64,000 nucleotides of DNA from Cristatella mucedo. Its lineage: Eukaryota > Bryozoa > Phylactolaemata > Cristatellidae. The stretch lies in NCBI GenBank assembly GCA_009760855.2, contig WPIO01000039.1:1835001-1899000 (forward strand), in the 5' to 3' direction. Below the pieces are notes generated by a model. That model made no database searches. It saw only the letters and a program-made list of their open reading frames with translations, and had not been told where the DNA came from. Both the position numbers and the translations under genes were made by a program. Positions 34,302-46,060 of this stretch are shown in pieces; the first letter of the stretch is position 1; each line of letters opens with the position of its first letter.

Positions 34302-36428
34302 TCAGCGCTTTTTTGTCTTCGCCAAATCATCAGCAGCTAAACCAAAGTCAGCGCTCGTGATGTCCAACATAAGTGTGTTAGAATTAAGGAAGATCCGGTT
34401 CTGCGACTGAGATATCTGTAACAAAGAAAGGCGGCAGTCACACCGAAGCTAAGACAAGCTGAGGAGCGCAGCCTATGCACACAAAACAGCAGTTTCGGTG
34501 ATGTCATGCATCTAATGCCTAGCTCTGCTGCTATTACCGTCTTAGCAATGGCTTGAGCCGCACGGATCTTCCTCAGCTTCAGGTAGCCAGGATTTTCGCT
34601 GATGGCTTCACCAATGTATGACATTAAGAAAATGACGACAAAGCACAGTCAAGCAGCAGTCTAAGGGGAGCAGACGTGTAACTCAAAAATCACAAGATGG
34701 ATGGAGCAACTGTCCCGAGCGACATAGTCACGGCACCATAAACGAGTGTGATCCTGTATTATTCAAAACAACAGCCTGAATGAAAATAAGTCAGTAGTGC
34801 TTGGAGGGTAGGACAGGCCACCTATAGGCAGGGGGCTTAGTAATAATAATAGTAATAATAATAATACACTTGATAAAGTGCCCTCAGAGAACTCAATTTT
34901 TTTTCTAGGCGCATCAGATTTGCTGAAAAGGGAACCGAGAATTAATGGTTAGTAAAATCATGCTTGATGAACATGAATAACACGGTTAGGGGTGACATGC
35001 ACTGGGTCGGCATGCTAGTGTGATTAGTGGCCAATAGAAAGGTGCTTCACAGGAGTAAGGTGCCTCACGATCCAGATCGTGGGTCTAAGTCCATCAGCAG
35101 GCTGCTACAGAAATGAGGCACCCAATCTATACATCGAAAAGGGCTGGAATGGCATTACTAATACTCAACATAATACATCTGCATGGCACTCTCAAAGAAC
35201 TAAATCTTCTTTTTGGGTTGCTAAAACAGCAGCCACTTGCTACGTAGCTGGTATTGCACCATTTGTTCTAAGGAGTGCCAAACCCTGTAAAGGCTTGCTG
35301 CATGCTGGGGGGGGGGTGGATTAGCAAGCCGACTTCAACTGTACTTAAGTAGAGAAAATTGCAGCAGTACACAGCAACCCCTTCCCTATTGTTCTGCAAG
35401 GCAGATACGATCCAGCCTTTCTTTCTTCAAAGATGAGCAACAACCCGGAGCTTCTTTTCAAGCAATAAGGAGAGGGGGACAAAGGGAAACCCCCCTGCCC
35501 ACTCAATAAAGCTTGTGAACACACTAACACACAGCTAGGGGAAACAGCACGACCTGCCCGACGACTGTTTCGGGCTAAAGACCTCTTTCCCGAAGAACAG
35601 TTGAGCGCGCATTGCCACTGGCTAGTCTCTATGAGGGGCCAATGCTTGCCACAGCAAAGAGCAGAAAGTCGTGGAACGAATGAGCTCCTACGGAAGACAA
35701 ACGACGCAACGCCGCTGGCGGCAGGCTGCCAAGGATATGAGCTTGGCAGACAACGCTTCTCCCTCGGCTTGGACGATTTTCTGCTGACGCTCTTGCTTTG
35801 CCTTCTCCACGATGAACTGCGCACGCTGCGCCTCCTGCTGGGCGACCTGAAAGAGCAAGCAGCAGCGCCAGGTCAGGCAGCGCCGGTGGTGCAGTGCTTG
35901 CTTGAGCAAAAGCCGAGGTTCAGCCAACGCTGAGCCTATGGCCAGGGGTGTCGGATCAAGCTTTCAACGTGTGCCGGCTGTCCTCGCGACCAATGATGGG
36001 CGGGGCACGCCAATTCGGTCTGGCGAGCCGACACGGGCGCCGTCAACGAAGGCAAGCAGCTTGCTCGACACCATCGGACTAGCCCGACAGGGTGGCGGCG
36101 CACCATCCGACGGCACGCGGTCGCCGAATTCGGCTGGCAAAGGCACGACGCGGCTTCTTAAGTCAGACCTGTTTGGCTTCCACGGCAGCGGTATACTCTT
36201 TGCCAAAGCTGAGGTCAGTGATCGATACGTCGTCCAATACCATGTGGAAGTCTCTGGCCCTTTCCATCAAATCCTTACGGATGAGCAGACTGACCTGCTG
36301 GCGCTGCGTTATCAGCTGCGAAGCATTGAACTTAGCCACGACACTTTTTAGAACCTGCAAACAAGATGGCATGCCCCCGGCTGATGACCAGGACCGAATG
36401 CAGTAGTTTGGCCGTAACGACTCTAGCA

Positions 36429-36521
<93 letters not shown>

Positions 36522-39028
36522 CGTGCGGCAGCATGCATACGGATGCAGGCATACCCTCAAGCAAGCTCTCCATCAGACATTAGACTAAAACTTTGTCTGA
36601 GAAATAACCGCCGAGCGCAGTACTGCACTTCTTCTAAGGTGACACACTGCTTTGTAAATGGCTTGGAAATGAGACCACGGTTGAGTAATAACAGGATTAG
36701 TTAATCACAAAAATAGAATGATATACAATCATAGCATAGCTCAACAGTATTTTTACATTGCGGCCACCACTGCAATTCTTGCTTAATAGGTCGGAAGCAA
36801 GTTGGACAACGAACGTGTTAAGCAAGGATCGCACAGCAAGATACATTGACATTGCTATTGTATTGACAATTACAGTATGCATGAACAACCAGAAAATGAC
36901 AGCCATTCAAGAGCTGCAACTGATGGCGGCTGTCTCAACATTAAGTAGTGTCCTTATTAAGCACATTATAAGGACTGCTTCAAGGATGCCAGCAGTATCC
37001 CAATCTCACAGCACAGCTTCTAAATAGATAATAAAAAATAAATAAAATAAATAGATCGAAATGTGAAACTAGCAGAGAATGCTATAACCTGGCTCAAGAC
37101 ATTTCAGTATATTTACTAGACCTACTGGTCTTTCACTAGTTCTGACTACCAGTGGTTCCAGTACAGCGGCATGCCCTCACTAAAAATGTTAATGAAATAG
37201 CCAAAAGCGAATGGAAAATGTAGAGGTGCTCTAAGCGGCTGAACGGGCACTCCTACAGGTATGGAATTAGTCGAGCCAGGCTTAAGCCATCTTGAGCTAC
37301 CAGAGAGAACTTCTACTTATGGAGAGAAGCAACTGCAATCACTTGCCGAAATTGGACCGAACCCCTTGCCCAAAATTGTGGTACAAGCAATTCATAGTCG
37401 AGTGCTGACGCAATTAGCAAGGAGCTGCAAGAGAAGTGCAGCAGCACAGCACAGTGAGGTAACTGCAACACCGGGAACAAATATCTCAGAACGGCTGCAC
37501 ACCAGCTACAACAGCACCAACTCAAGTGTTTAGTAACATAGTCTACTCATATACCGATCCAGGCTATGCAATTGTGGGCTGAACAACGGTTGATTTGAAC
37601 GGATTTGGAACAGCATTCAAAACCCGAGCTATGGCTGGGCTGATGTCCACCAGTGAAGAGAGAAATAATTGGGGGAGGGTGCCGGTGAACGACTCATTTT
37701 ACCGGAATTAAATCATTGTACCCATATCAGGTGAGCAAATCATGTCACACTTTCAGTGCCTACTCACCACGATACCAAAATACAAGTGCAGATATCGAAC
37801 AATAGATTATATCCAAGCGATCAGCTCGTTCATGCATCTACACTCGCATCGGCTTATTGTCCTCATGGTGCACTAAATCAACTTCAATGCATTCTGTAGT
37901 GAAAGAAGCAACACAGCTAATACATTCGTACCTCGTTAACAATTGAAGGAAGCACTCGTTCATCGTAATCCTGACCAAGCTGCCTATAAATCTGAGGCAA
38001 CTTGCTCTGGTCCGGCCTCGACAGCACACGGAGCGAGATATTCACCATTTGCAAATCTGAAAGCAAGGTGACACTAACCATCTTTAAGCCCAAAAAACAT
38101 ATCCTCGGGTAAGATTTTGGGTAAACACTTTGCAAGAATCTTCTTTAATACCTTTGCTGCCAGTTGGTGATGATATCTTCCTAGGCTTTGCTCGGATGTC
38201 GTAAATTATGGGGTAGTTGAACCATGGTATCCTACAATAATGCGAAGGAGTGGTTCACATCAGTTTCTAGCACTCGCACGGCGGTACAATACCCCACACA
38301 AAGTTTAACGCAGCTTACCGAAAGTGATAGCCTTCTTTATATATAGTGTCCTGAACGCCTCCAATGCGGCTGAATATAATAGCACGGTGCCCACCTTGAA
38401 CTAAATAATATAACGAACGAGATAGTGCATTGTCATTGTGGCGGGCTCATGGAATCGGCAAGACATCACAACAGAAGAACCAATGCGGATAATCATCTTA
38501 AGTTCACGGACAAGTGAATTTCAGCTAAGTGCAAGGTCGTCAAGAATTTCTAGCACGCTGTACTTTCTTCGAGTCCTTCATATAGGTAAGGATCTGTGCG
38601 ACATGGATATTGAGCCACATATGATGACAAAAGCCGAAGGAATATACCAAACTGCGGCTGCTCACGCACGTTCGGCCAGTTAGGCTAATACAACCGACTA
38701 ATTCAGGCTAGTGTTCTGATTAATGGGGATTAATGGTCAACAACGCTCCTCGCTGCGATTACAAGCAAATAATGATGACCTAGAGTTGTACAAGACTGAC
38801 ATGCGAAGCTTCCTCTACGGGCTACAAAACTCAATGCAAAGTACACTTCGCTGGCTTATGCAATAGCAAGCGGTGGGACACCGCCCGTACAAACACACCT
38901 GTATAGATGGACTGATAAACTCCATATCCCAGACCTCCTATAGCAGCTAGTAAGCCCACTCCGAATCCAGCTCCCTTTGGGACGCCTCCTCTTAATTTGC
39001 CAGCCAAATCTTCCATTCCTTTCGACAT
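34302..39028 (-). CDS. PHB2: Prohibitin 2 (PHB2), eight coding exons
   Basis: PHB2 pairs with PHB1 in ring complexes of the mitochondrial inner membrane that stabilise respiratory proteins, regulate m-AAA protease and act in mitophagy. Exons: 39028-38899, 38400-38319, 38231-38152, 38056-37932, 36354-36169, 35846-35739, 34615-34538, 34415-34302. They sum to 903 nt, 300 codons plus stop; human PHB2 has 299. Order: short N-terminus, hydrophobic anchor ([17 protein letters not shown]), SPFH core starting [32 protein letters not shown], then a long coiled coil ([36 protein letters not shown]) and the tail [12 protein letters not shown]. Introns 1-5 and 7 are GT-AG (donors gtgtgt, gtaagc, gtatta, gtacga, gtctga, gtaata). 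Intron 6 fits only AT-AC ends. The last 30 residues ([16 protein letters not shown]...KTKKR) are diverged. No premature stop: an intact gene. Confidence 0.97.
34835..35030 (-). mobile_element. L2-like LINE 3' end, in PHB2 intron 6
   Basis: Starts with an AAT-repeat tail and the complement of the family 3' hairpin (ACTTGATAAAGTGCCCTCAG near 34868), followed by untranslated 3' sequence also seen at 10.95 and 42.7 kb. No RT remains. It sits in the PHB2 intron 6. Confidence 0.75.
35030..35145 (+). mobile_element. tRNA-like SINE fragment
   Basis: Contains a head resembling the other SINEs of the window (GGAGTAAGGTGCCTCACGAT and GTGGGTCTAAGTCC around 35052-35091), a weak match to A and B boxes. 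Lies between two LINE 3' ends in PHB2 intron 6. Confidence 0.45.
35160..35225 (-). mobile_element. L2-like LINE 3' terminal scrap
   Basis: A short diverged copy of the LINE 3' hairpin on the minus strand (complement pattern: acatctgcatggcactctca ... aaatcttctttttgggttgct). Only the terminal about 65 bases are recognisable. Confidence 0.4.
36429..36521. repeat. (CA)n microsatellite in PHB2 intron 4
   Basis: About 46 uninterrupted CA units, 75 bases beyond exon 5 on the upstream side (36354 is the exon start). Confidence 0.97.
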
Positions 39029-39700
39029 ATCGTATACAACGGGCCGGCAAATCAGCGACCACCTTAAAAGATGGAGTCACTGTCGACCATGTGGGTCGCT
39101 GTCTCCGGACGGAGTCAGGGGGAAACACTTGTGAGCTGTGCTTAGCATCACAAGTAATTAAATAAGTTTTAAATAATAATATTAGTACAGGATTGACAAT
39201 AATTAGATGACTCATCCTACCTACTGACTTTTATAACGGGAGTTCTTTCCGGCTAACGATAGAACGAAGCGACCGCCATTGAATGACCTCGACCTAGCTG
39301 AGTCTGAGCGCCGTTTGGCTATCCTGCCTGTGCTAGGGTTGTCGAGCAAATGGTATGAAACAATGTGGTAAATATAGCTCAATATTTCACTTATAAATTC
39401 AGGGTTTAGTAATTTTTTCTCACTTGCTGGTTGTTTATGTCCAGTTTAGCGACAGTAGGGAGTCAAGACTAGGAATTACGTACCCGTCAAGTGAAGCGTG
39501 AGCAACGAACAGTATTTTCGAAAGCGTGCTTATATTCCGTATTTCAGAAGCTTTTTATTCTTTTCCTGATCTGAGCTGTATGTTTATGATCGGAACACGG
39601 TCTGCTAATGGCTGTGGCGGGCCTGTGCGTTTGCCGAGCACGCTAGTTAATAACAGCTTAGCCCTGCCGCGGCGTCCCGCCAGTTTCGAGGTAGCTCGTT

Positions 39701-39963
39701 AGCAGCTGGTAAGCCTACTCCAAAGCCTGCTCCAGTTGGAACGCCTCCTCGAAATCAGTCATCCAAATTTGTCAGTTTCGACATTTCGTTTTCAACGTAC
39801 TGGCACCACTGCGACCAGCCCTAATGATGTGTCCGACGGCGACCGTGTGGGTCGCTGTCTGTACACGGGATTGGTCAGAAACACGTATGAGCTACGGTTA
39901 GCATGTAATTAGTTGAATAATTATTTTTATAATTATATTATTAGAAGATTGACAATGACTAGC
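39701..39963 (-). pseudogene. Broken duplicate of PHB2 exon 1 and promoter
   Basis: This stretch is a diverged copy of 38941-39212, about 0.75 kb upstream of the real gene and in the same orientation. The copy keeps an ATG (39784-39782) and MSK, then reads a TGA at codon 10. Afterwards the frame is still open and recognisable ([17 protein letters not shown] versus [17 protein letters not shown] in the gene), up to about 39701 where similarity ends inside the exon, before the donor. The 5' flank is also duplicated (shared GTGTGGGTCGCTGTCT and an AT-rich block ending near 39960). A partial tandem duplication that cannot encode prohibitin; it could still carry promoter activity. Confidence 0.8.
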
Positions 39964-40375
39964 CAACGCCGCCTACGGGAGCGACGATGGGAGAGGCTGC
40001 GGTACGCGTGGTACCGCCGAACGTTATTGACCGCGACGTATTCTGATAACGGACCCTACTGATGTTATGCATTTTATTTGAATTTTTTTAAATTGTATGG
40101 GAAAATTCAATTAGTTGGGTCCTAGATTGGCTGGTTGGTGCCAACAACTCAACTGCAAACTTTGCGGCTGGCTCCCCTGCCGGAACTACTAAGTGAGCGC
40201 ATAGAACTAAGTATGTAAGGGACTAGATTTTTCTACACCGCGCCATCGGGAGATGTTGGGCTTGCAAGAATGCCATAGCATATTTAACTCTGTAAAAGCC
40301 AAGAGCTTACGGTAAAGCGCCACTCCTCGTGATCACGCGTTACACCATACGGTCAGGCGGCCTTGATGTAGCAGT

Positions 40376-41600
40376 AATAATATAATATTTGTATAGCGCC
40401 CCTCAGACAACTTAATTTCTGTCTAGGCACTTTACATATGCTGTAAAGGACTTATAATAGAATGGTTAGTGGCAGCATGCATAAGCATACAAAGGAAAAA
40501 TCAGAAGGACCCAATAAATGCTGTGATAAACAGGTGTATTTTTAGCGTCTTTTTAAATGTCTTCAAGTCAGGGAATGTCGTGACCTCATTTTGCAGTGAG
40601 TTGCCGGCTTTGGGAGAATACGAACTAAAGGCATGGTCTCCAAAGGATTTGAGGTTCAGACGAGGTGTAGCTAAGCGATTTGATACAGAAAAGCTGGCGG
40701 TACAATGCCTAGCCCTGCAGGGGAGTAGTTCTAATAGGTAGGCTGGAGCAAAAGAATGAAGGGACCTAAAAGTAAGTGACAAAACCTTCAAGTCGATCCG
40801 TTGCTTGACTGGTAGCCAGTGCAGGTCGGCGAGAAGTTGTGTGATGTGGCAGCTTTGATGCTCACGGCAGACAAGCCTAACTTCAGAGTTTAGCACAAGC
40901 TGTGAGCCCCTGATTGCACACGCCGGTAAACCATCAAGCAGTGAGTTACGGACGTCAAGACGGGATGTCGCAAATGCATGGACCAATTTAGATGAGGTAT
41001 CCCTGTCTTAACAAGCCCTAATGTTAACACTTATTTAGCTGAAAGTAGGCAGACTTGACTGGAGCTGATGTGGTCGTGTAGTACAAGGTCACTTTGGAAC
41101 AAGGCACGTAGATTTCATGCAGATGCAACATGAGATATACTGGAAGAGCCGCTTTGGAGCGTTGGGTTTTCTAATTTCTAAGTCATGCTTGGTTTGCCCA
41201 TAACTAGTAAGTTGGTTTTTTCATCATTCAATTTGTGAAAGTTTGCTGCCATCCATGTGCGGATGTCAGCGATATATTTGGCAAGGAAGTTGAGAGAATT
41301 CGACGTGCTTGAGGGCTGGGAGTGATCAAAGCAAAGGTACAACTGCATGTCGTCTTCGTAGAAGCGAAAGCCTAGATTATACTTGGCGATCACACCGGCA
41401 AGAGGGAGAATATAACTGAAAAGAAGCAGACCGTGCACAGAGCATATTTAAGTTTTTCCTCGGATGATCCTTTTCTGTTCACGTCAATGCTCAGGAGTCT
41501 CTCACTGAGGTATTATCTGAACCATAGTAGTACTGTCCAGTGATGGCCAGACGAGTCGAGACGTGCTCGAGAAGGACAATGTACGGCCTATGAGCCATGA
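40376..41600 (-). mobile_element. L2-like LINE, 5'-truncated and frameshifted
   Basis: From the 3' hairpin complement (TATAGCGCCCCTCAGACAAC near 40392) through the RT C-terminus (frame 40986-40501) to the catalytic region (frame 41438-41178, FRFYEDDMQLYLC: YADD changed to YEDD) and upstream RT remnants near 41600. Stops separate the blocks. Confidence 0.85.
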
Positions 41601-42232
41601 ACGTAGAGAAAGAGTCTAATGAGCCCTTTAGTGGTTTAGGATTTAGTGTTTAGTGAGTGTCTTTTTGTTTTTAGGGCATACCGTGTAGAGCTTAGGATTT
41701 AGGCTTTACGGTTTGCATACTCTGGCCACCATTTTGCACTTCATGCAATGGGCTCATAGCAAAAAGTGGGTTGTATGTATGCACAAACGATGCCTTTTTA
41801 GCTATGTTAGCTGCTTCAATCGGCCGTAAGGGGCGTGTCGGCCTTTGGCCATTGACACCTCCTTCAGCCTTCCTATAATTAGCTGCCTCAAGAAAAGTCA
41901 TACACTGCTACCTCCTTGGCGTAACCCTGGACAAAGCCATGCCCACCATTTGTGAGCTCTGCTCCTTTCCATCGCAAGTGCAAGGCTGCACGTAACGATG
42001 GGTGAGGGAGATCGTTACCCGGCACTCTGAGATTCTGTAAAAATGTGTATGTCGTGTGAGGAAACACGATCAAATCTGACTCGCAACACATTCGAGAAAG
42101 GGAGACAATAGTCATCAAGCTCGTCACACAGTTTCAAAGGTCGGTTGAAAATGGGCAAGATGAGAAATTAAGTAAATAATTAAATAAAAATTAAAACTAC
42201 TTTCCTAATCCCCGATGCCTACAATAAATAGA

Positions 42233-42395
42233 AAAAATACTAGCTGATTTAACAGCCTCTTTTTACATAGCGACAGAAGAGTCTTTACGCCTATCACCAT
42301 CGCTTGCAGTGGCAATAAAGGATCGCCAACCGAAGGATATGAGCCCACGACCTTGGGACTACCCAGTTTGCCATCATGGCTCATAGATATTGTTT
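42233..42395 (-). mobile_element. tRNA-derived SINE
   Basis: AATACTAGCTGATTTAACAG tail complement, ACGCCTATCACCATCGCTTG body, AATAAAGGATCGCC, then a diverged B-box complement (GGATATGAGCCCACGACC) and CAGTTTGCCATCATGGCT. Confidence 0.75.
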
Positions 42396-42663
42396 CACAA
42401 ACACTTTGCTTCTGCAGTCGGGACAATAATATTTTGAAATTTTCCGATTTTGATGATATTCGCTGTACAGATATCGGATTCACGAATACAGCCGGGGTGG
42501 TGCCTCTACCTGAATTTATGAGGGTTAGGCAGGCATCATACTGTAGAGTTGTATCCATAGAAGTGTAATTGTACAGATGCCCTAAGCGAACATTTTAGTT
42601 TAAGCTATTGTTGTGTAAGGTAATACTAAATAGCCATATCTGATTGACAAGGTATCTGGAGGT

Positions 42664-43435
42664 TAATAATAATAATAATAATAATAATGCACCCTCAGAG
42701 AACTCAATCTCTTTCTAGGCGCTTTACATCTGCTGCAAAGGGAAATGCAATTGAAAGGTGAGTAATATCATGCTTGATAAACAAACAACATGAATAACAT
42801 GGTTAGGGGTGGCATGATCAGGGTAAGCATGCAAATGTTGTAGTGGCAGCATGCACAGTGTCAGCACGCATAAGCACATCAAGGACGAATCACAGGGACC
42901 CACTAAATGCTGTCCTAAATAGGTGTGTTTTTAAGTTCTTTTTAAATGTGGTCAAGTCAGGGGATATTCTGACACAAGTCGGGAGTGAGTTCTAGGCTTT
43001 GGGAGCATACGAACTAAATGCACGGTCTCCAAAGGATTTGAGGATTGTACGAAGTATTGGTAGACTGTAGGATTCCGAAAAGCGGGTGGTACGATGCTTG
43101 GCCTGGTGGGGGAGTAGATCTGAGAGATAGGCTGGAGCCAAAGAATGAAGGGACCTAAAAGTGAGCGACAAAACCTTGAAGTCAATCCGTTGCTTGACTG
43201 GTAGCCAGTGCAGGTCGGCGAGGAGTGGTGTAATGTGGCAACTGCGACGGTCACGACAGACAGGCTTAGCTGCCGAGTTTTGCACCAGCTGCAATCGCCT
43301 GATCGCACATACCGGTAGGCCAGTAGGCAGTGATTTGCAGAAGTCGAGACGGGATGACACGAATGCATGGACCAATTTAGACGTGGTATCCTTATCTAAA
43401 CAAGCCCATATTTTAGCAAGGTTCCTTGTACCATA
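42664..43435 (-). mobile_element. L2-like LINE, 5'-truncated
   Basis: AAT-repeat tail and hairpin complement at 42664-42730, 3' UTR, then the RT C-terminal frame 43444-42992 (IWACLDKDTTSKLVHAFVSS ... SYAPKA). Very similar to the 11 kb copy. A frameshift near 42990 separates the last residues. Confidence 0.88.
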
Positions 43436-43823
43436 CAGATTCATTACTACGAGTTTGGGCTATTTATCAAAACAAGAGCCAATAAGTAATTGTGAACACG
43501 TCTGTTAAGAGTTCGAGGCCCTCAAAGCATATTTCGGCATGGCGGTTATCAAAAGCATCGCAAAAACAAGATCAGAATAGTTTTGACGAGTAGTACTTGG
43601 TCAATCGCATCAGGTTTAGGTGCTGACAATGATTCAGACGGTGGGCATCAATGTTCTTTGGAACAATGGTGCAGAAGTTTTGTCAGCATCATGAGGTCTA
43701 GGTACCCAACGTGACCGCCAACTGTATCTAACCCGGTCGGCCTCGTCGCAATGAGCTCACGAATAGCAAGAAACCCTTCTTTTGTGTCGACTTAATCTAC
43801 GCGGCCATTAAAGAGAAATCGGC

Positions 43824-43932
43824 TTTAATAATAATAATAATTCACTTGATAAAGCGCCCTCAGAGAACTCAATCTCTCTCTAGGCGCTTTACATTTGCTG
43901 TAAAGTGAAATGCAATTGAAATGCAATTTTTG
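43824..43932 (-). mobile_element. L2-like LINE, 3' end only
   Basis: AAT tail followed by TTCACTTGATAAAGCGCCCT and GGCGCTTTACATTTGCTG, almost identical to the 10.93 kb copy, then stops after about 110 bases. An extreme 5' truncation. Confidence 0.88.
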
Positions 43933-44749
43933 GCTTTGACAAAAAGTGCACGGAGATGCTGCGGGAATATCCCCTCGTCAGCCGTTCTCTGCATTAAATA
44001 TTGACAGCTTGGTAGTGCTTGCAACTAAATGATATATTCTAGACTTTCTAGAAGTCGAGCCCATCCTCTTAAGATAGTGGCTTCGAAACTTCTACTGGGA
44101 AACAGATCCGGACTCGGCAGTGAAGAACGTCGGGACGCTTGCCAATCTTGCAGTCATTCTGGCAGAGTCCGGTTGAGCCGAGGCTATTACCCAATGCACA
44201 AGCTGGTGCGACTTATTCTGACACTTTCATTGTCAACCTCAAGGCCGAAAGTATGTTAAGCATATTGAAACTTATTCACGCACGCCTTTGAACGACGATG
44301 CGTCCGGACTACCTCAACGAAACAATTTTTTACACTGAGAAAGAATATGGCGCGAAGTTAACGAATGATTGGATCATCACATTATTGTAATCTCTGTGCA
44401 GCCGCCGATTGCCCACTGAATAGAAGATTTGCAAAAAAAATGTTCACTGAGTCCATAATTTTCGACAGTACTTGCCTCCTCTACCCAAAAATTTTGGCTC
44501 TGCCACTGCCCTGGTCAACATCATTTTATATGCAAGCTACGCTAGAGAACTATTGAAGGTAAGCTAGGTGGAATTTCTTGAAAAATAATAAGTAAAATTT
44601 TGAATGTCATTTTTAGATTTACGTAATCCGGGTATGCTTATCCGCTGATACAGGGTAGAAAAGAGAGTTGTGAGTTTTCTTTCCTAAGAATCGGCTAGAA
44701 CCGACTAACCACTCAAGCAACCGCTACTTCTGCATCTGCTACTTCTGCG

Positions 44750-46060
44750 TTGTGGACCCTTCTAACGTTAAACTGGAAAGGCGAGAGTGCACCTCTTCTC
44801 GGTATCCACACACTCCACCATCCATCTCCCGAGTCTGGCGTGAGTTCGTACACTGGCCTGAGCTCCCACTCGACCCCTCCGAAGATCGACCGTCTTCAGA
44901 AGAGAGCAGCAAATCAGACAGCGAAGAAAATGTTGCAGATCTGTATTCCAATTGCATAGATGCACTAAGGGAGAGAAAGACACACTTCCTCAACCAGAGA
45001 GACATCAACGGTCTTATCAGAGACCTTGGTCTTACCAAATTCAGTGCTGAGCTTCTGACATGAGTGGAAATTGCTGAATGAAATTAACAGATAAGAGAAA
45101 GCGTCACTAAACGTTTCCGGCTTCTTCAGCCGGCAAAATAGGCTGTGCTTCTGCGACAATTTGGCCGGTCTATTCGAGGCTTTAGGAATCCCCTGTAACC
45201 AGAGTGAATGGTGCCTACTCATAGAGAGTTCATCCAGGAGCCTCAAAGCCGTGCAACTTCATAGTCGGAACCAGTGCCCATCTCTCCTAGCGGATCACTC
45301 TGTGCACCCCAAATAGGACTAAGCAAAACAAAACATAAAGAACACAACAGAACCAGTGTCAAGATGTCGCTGAGTGCCTTGAAATATGGCGACGGTGGCC
45401 GGGAGGTCATTAGAGACTTCAAAATGATGTAATTCCTGATGGACATCCAAGGTGCTTACTCGATGTTTCATTGTTGTCATCACCTATTGGACAGCTGGGA
45501 TACTAAGGCGTAGAATCGCAAAAGAGACTTGCCACAGAGGACCGAGTTCTGTGAAGGGAAGAGCAATCTCAAGCGGAAGCCGCATGTAGACCCACTGCAG
45601 GTGGATGCCGCCACTACTTATTGAGTTACGTCTCTTCAAGCAATTTGTAGCGGCTCTAGACCACGAGTCAGCAGCTTTGAAAGTAAGCAGCTTTGAAGCC
45701 AAAGTGCCTGCTGTAGGGCAAATGCCAAAAGCTGGCCTTTCGTTTAGCCGCAGACAAAGAAGATCTATGAGCGTATCGGATTCACCAAGAAGCTGAAAAG
45801 GACGGGGAAAGTGGCTTAGAGGAATAGTTTCATAGCAATGGTTCATGGCTTTCTGGGTTATTACATGGATGAAAGCTGCAAACAGCTCTCTCAAGTAACT
45901 ATGCCAAAATGTGATGCAGAATATTCCATTAAGTCCATATCTTTGATGCTTATCTTTGTAATTTTAAGAACACTGCAGTTTTCCCAAATGAACAAGGCGA
46001 GCGCTTTAACTGGGAAAATCGAACTTGGAAATAGGGCATTGCTATAAATCTAGAACATCT
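44750..46060 (+). pseudogene. Decayed copy of a second orphan repeat-associated gene family
   Basis: Plus-strand blocks match in order an uncharacterised family I recall from arthropod, cnidarian and other animal genomes, often multi-copy. Frame 44752-45063 ends NGLIRDLGLTKFSAELL. Other frames then give RLCFCDNLAGLFEALGIP and SSRSLKAVQLH (about 45135-45260), MSLSALKYGDGGREVIRDFK (45365-45420), HHLLDSWDTKA and LPQRTEFCEGKSNLK (45480-45570), MPPLLIELRLFKQFVAALD (45605-45665), and MVHGFLGYYMDESCK (45838-45880). The long co-linear match makes family membership likely; at least six frame changes or stops make it a pseudogene. No transposase or RT motif is visible. Confidence 0.65.

Larger units (their letters stand above)
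34616..35738 (-). other. Probable U12-type AT-AC intron (PHB2 intron 6)
   Basis: The 1,123-nt intron begins ATATCCTTG (35738-35730), one base from the U12 AT-AC donor consensus ATATCCTTT, and ends in AC (34617-34616). A branch-site match TTCTTAAT (34630-34623, consensus TCCTTRAY) places its adenosine about 9 nt from the 3' end, inside the usual U12 window. Splicing here gives AKL|IGEA with no gap against the conserved prohibitin sequence, while no AG lies near the acceptor. LINE and SINE fragments are inserted in the intron. Confidence 0.85.

Noticed and set aside
34616-35738. GT-AG splicing for PHB2 intron 6 (donor within GAAGC|GTTGTC)
   Set aside because: It would drop conserved residues and has no matching acceptor AG near the start of exon 7.
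36332-36573. VCVCVC ORFs near PHB2 exon 5
   Set aside because: They come from the CA microsatellite in the intron; only the part after the acceptor at 36354 is exon.
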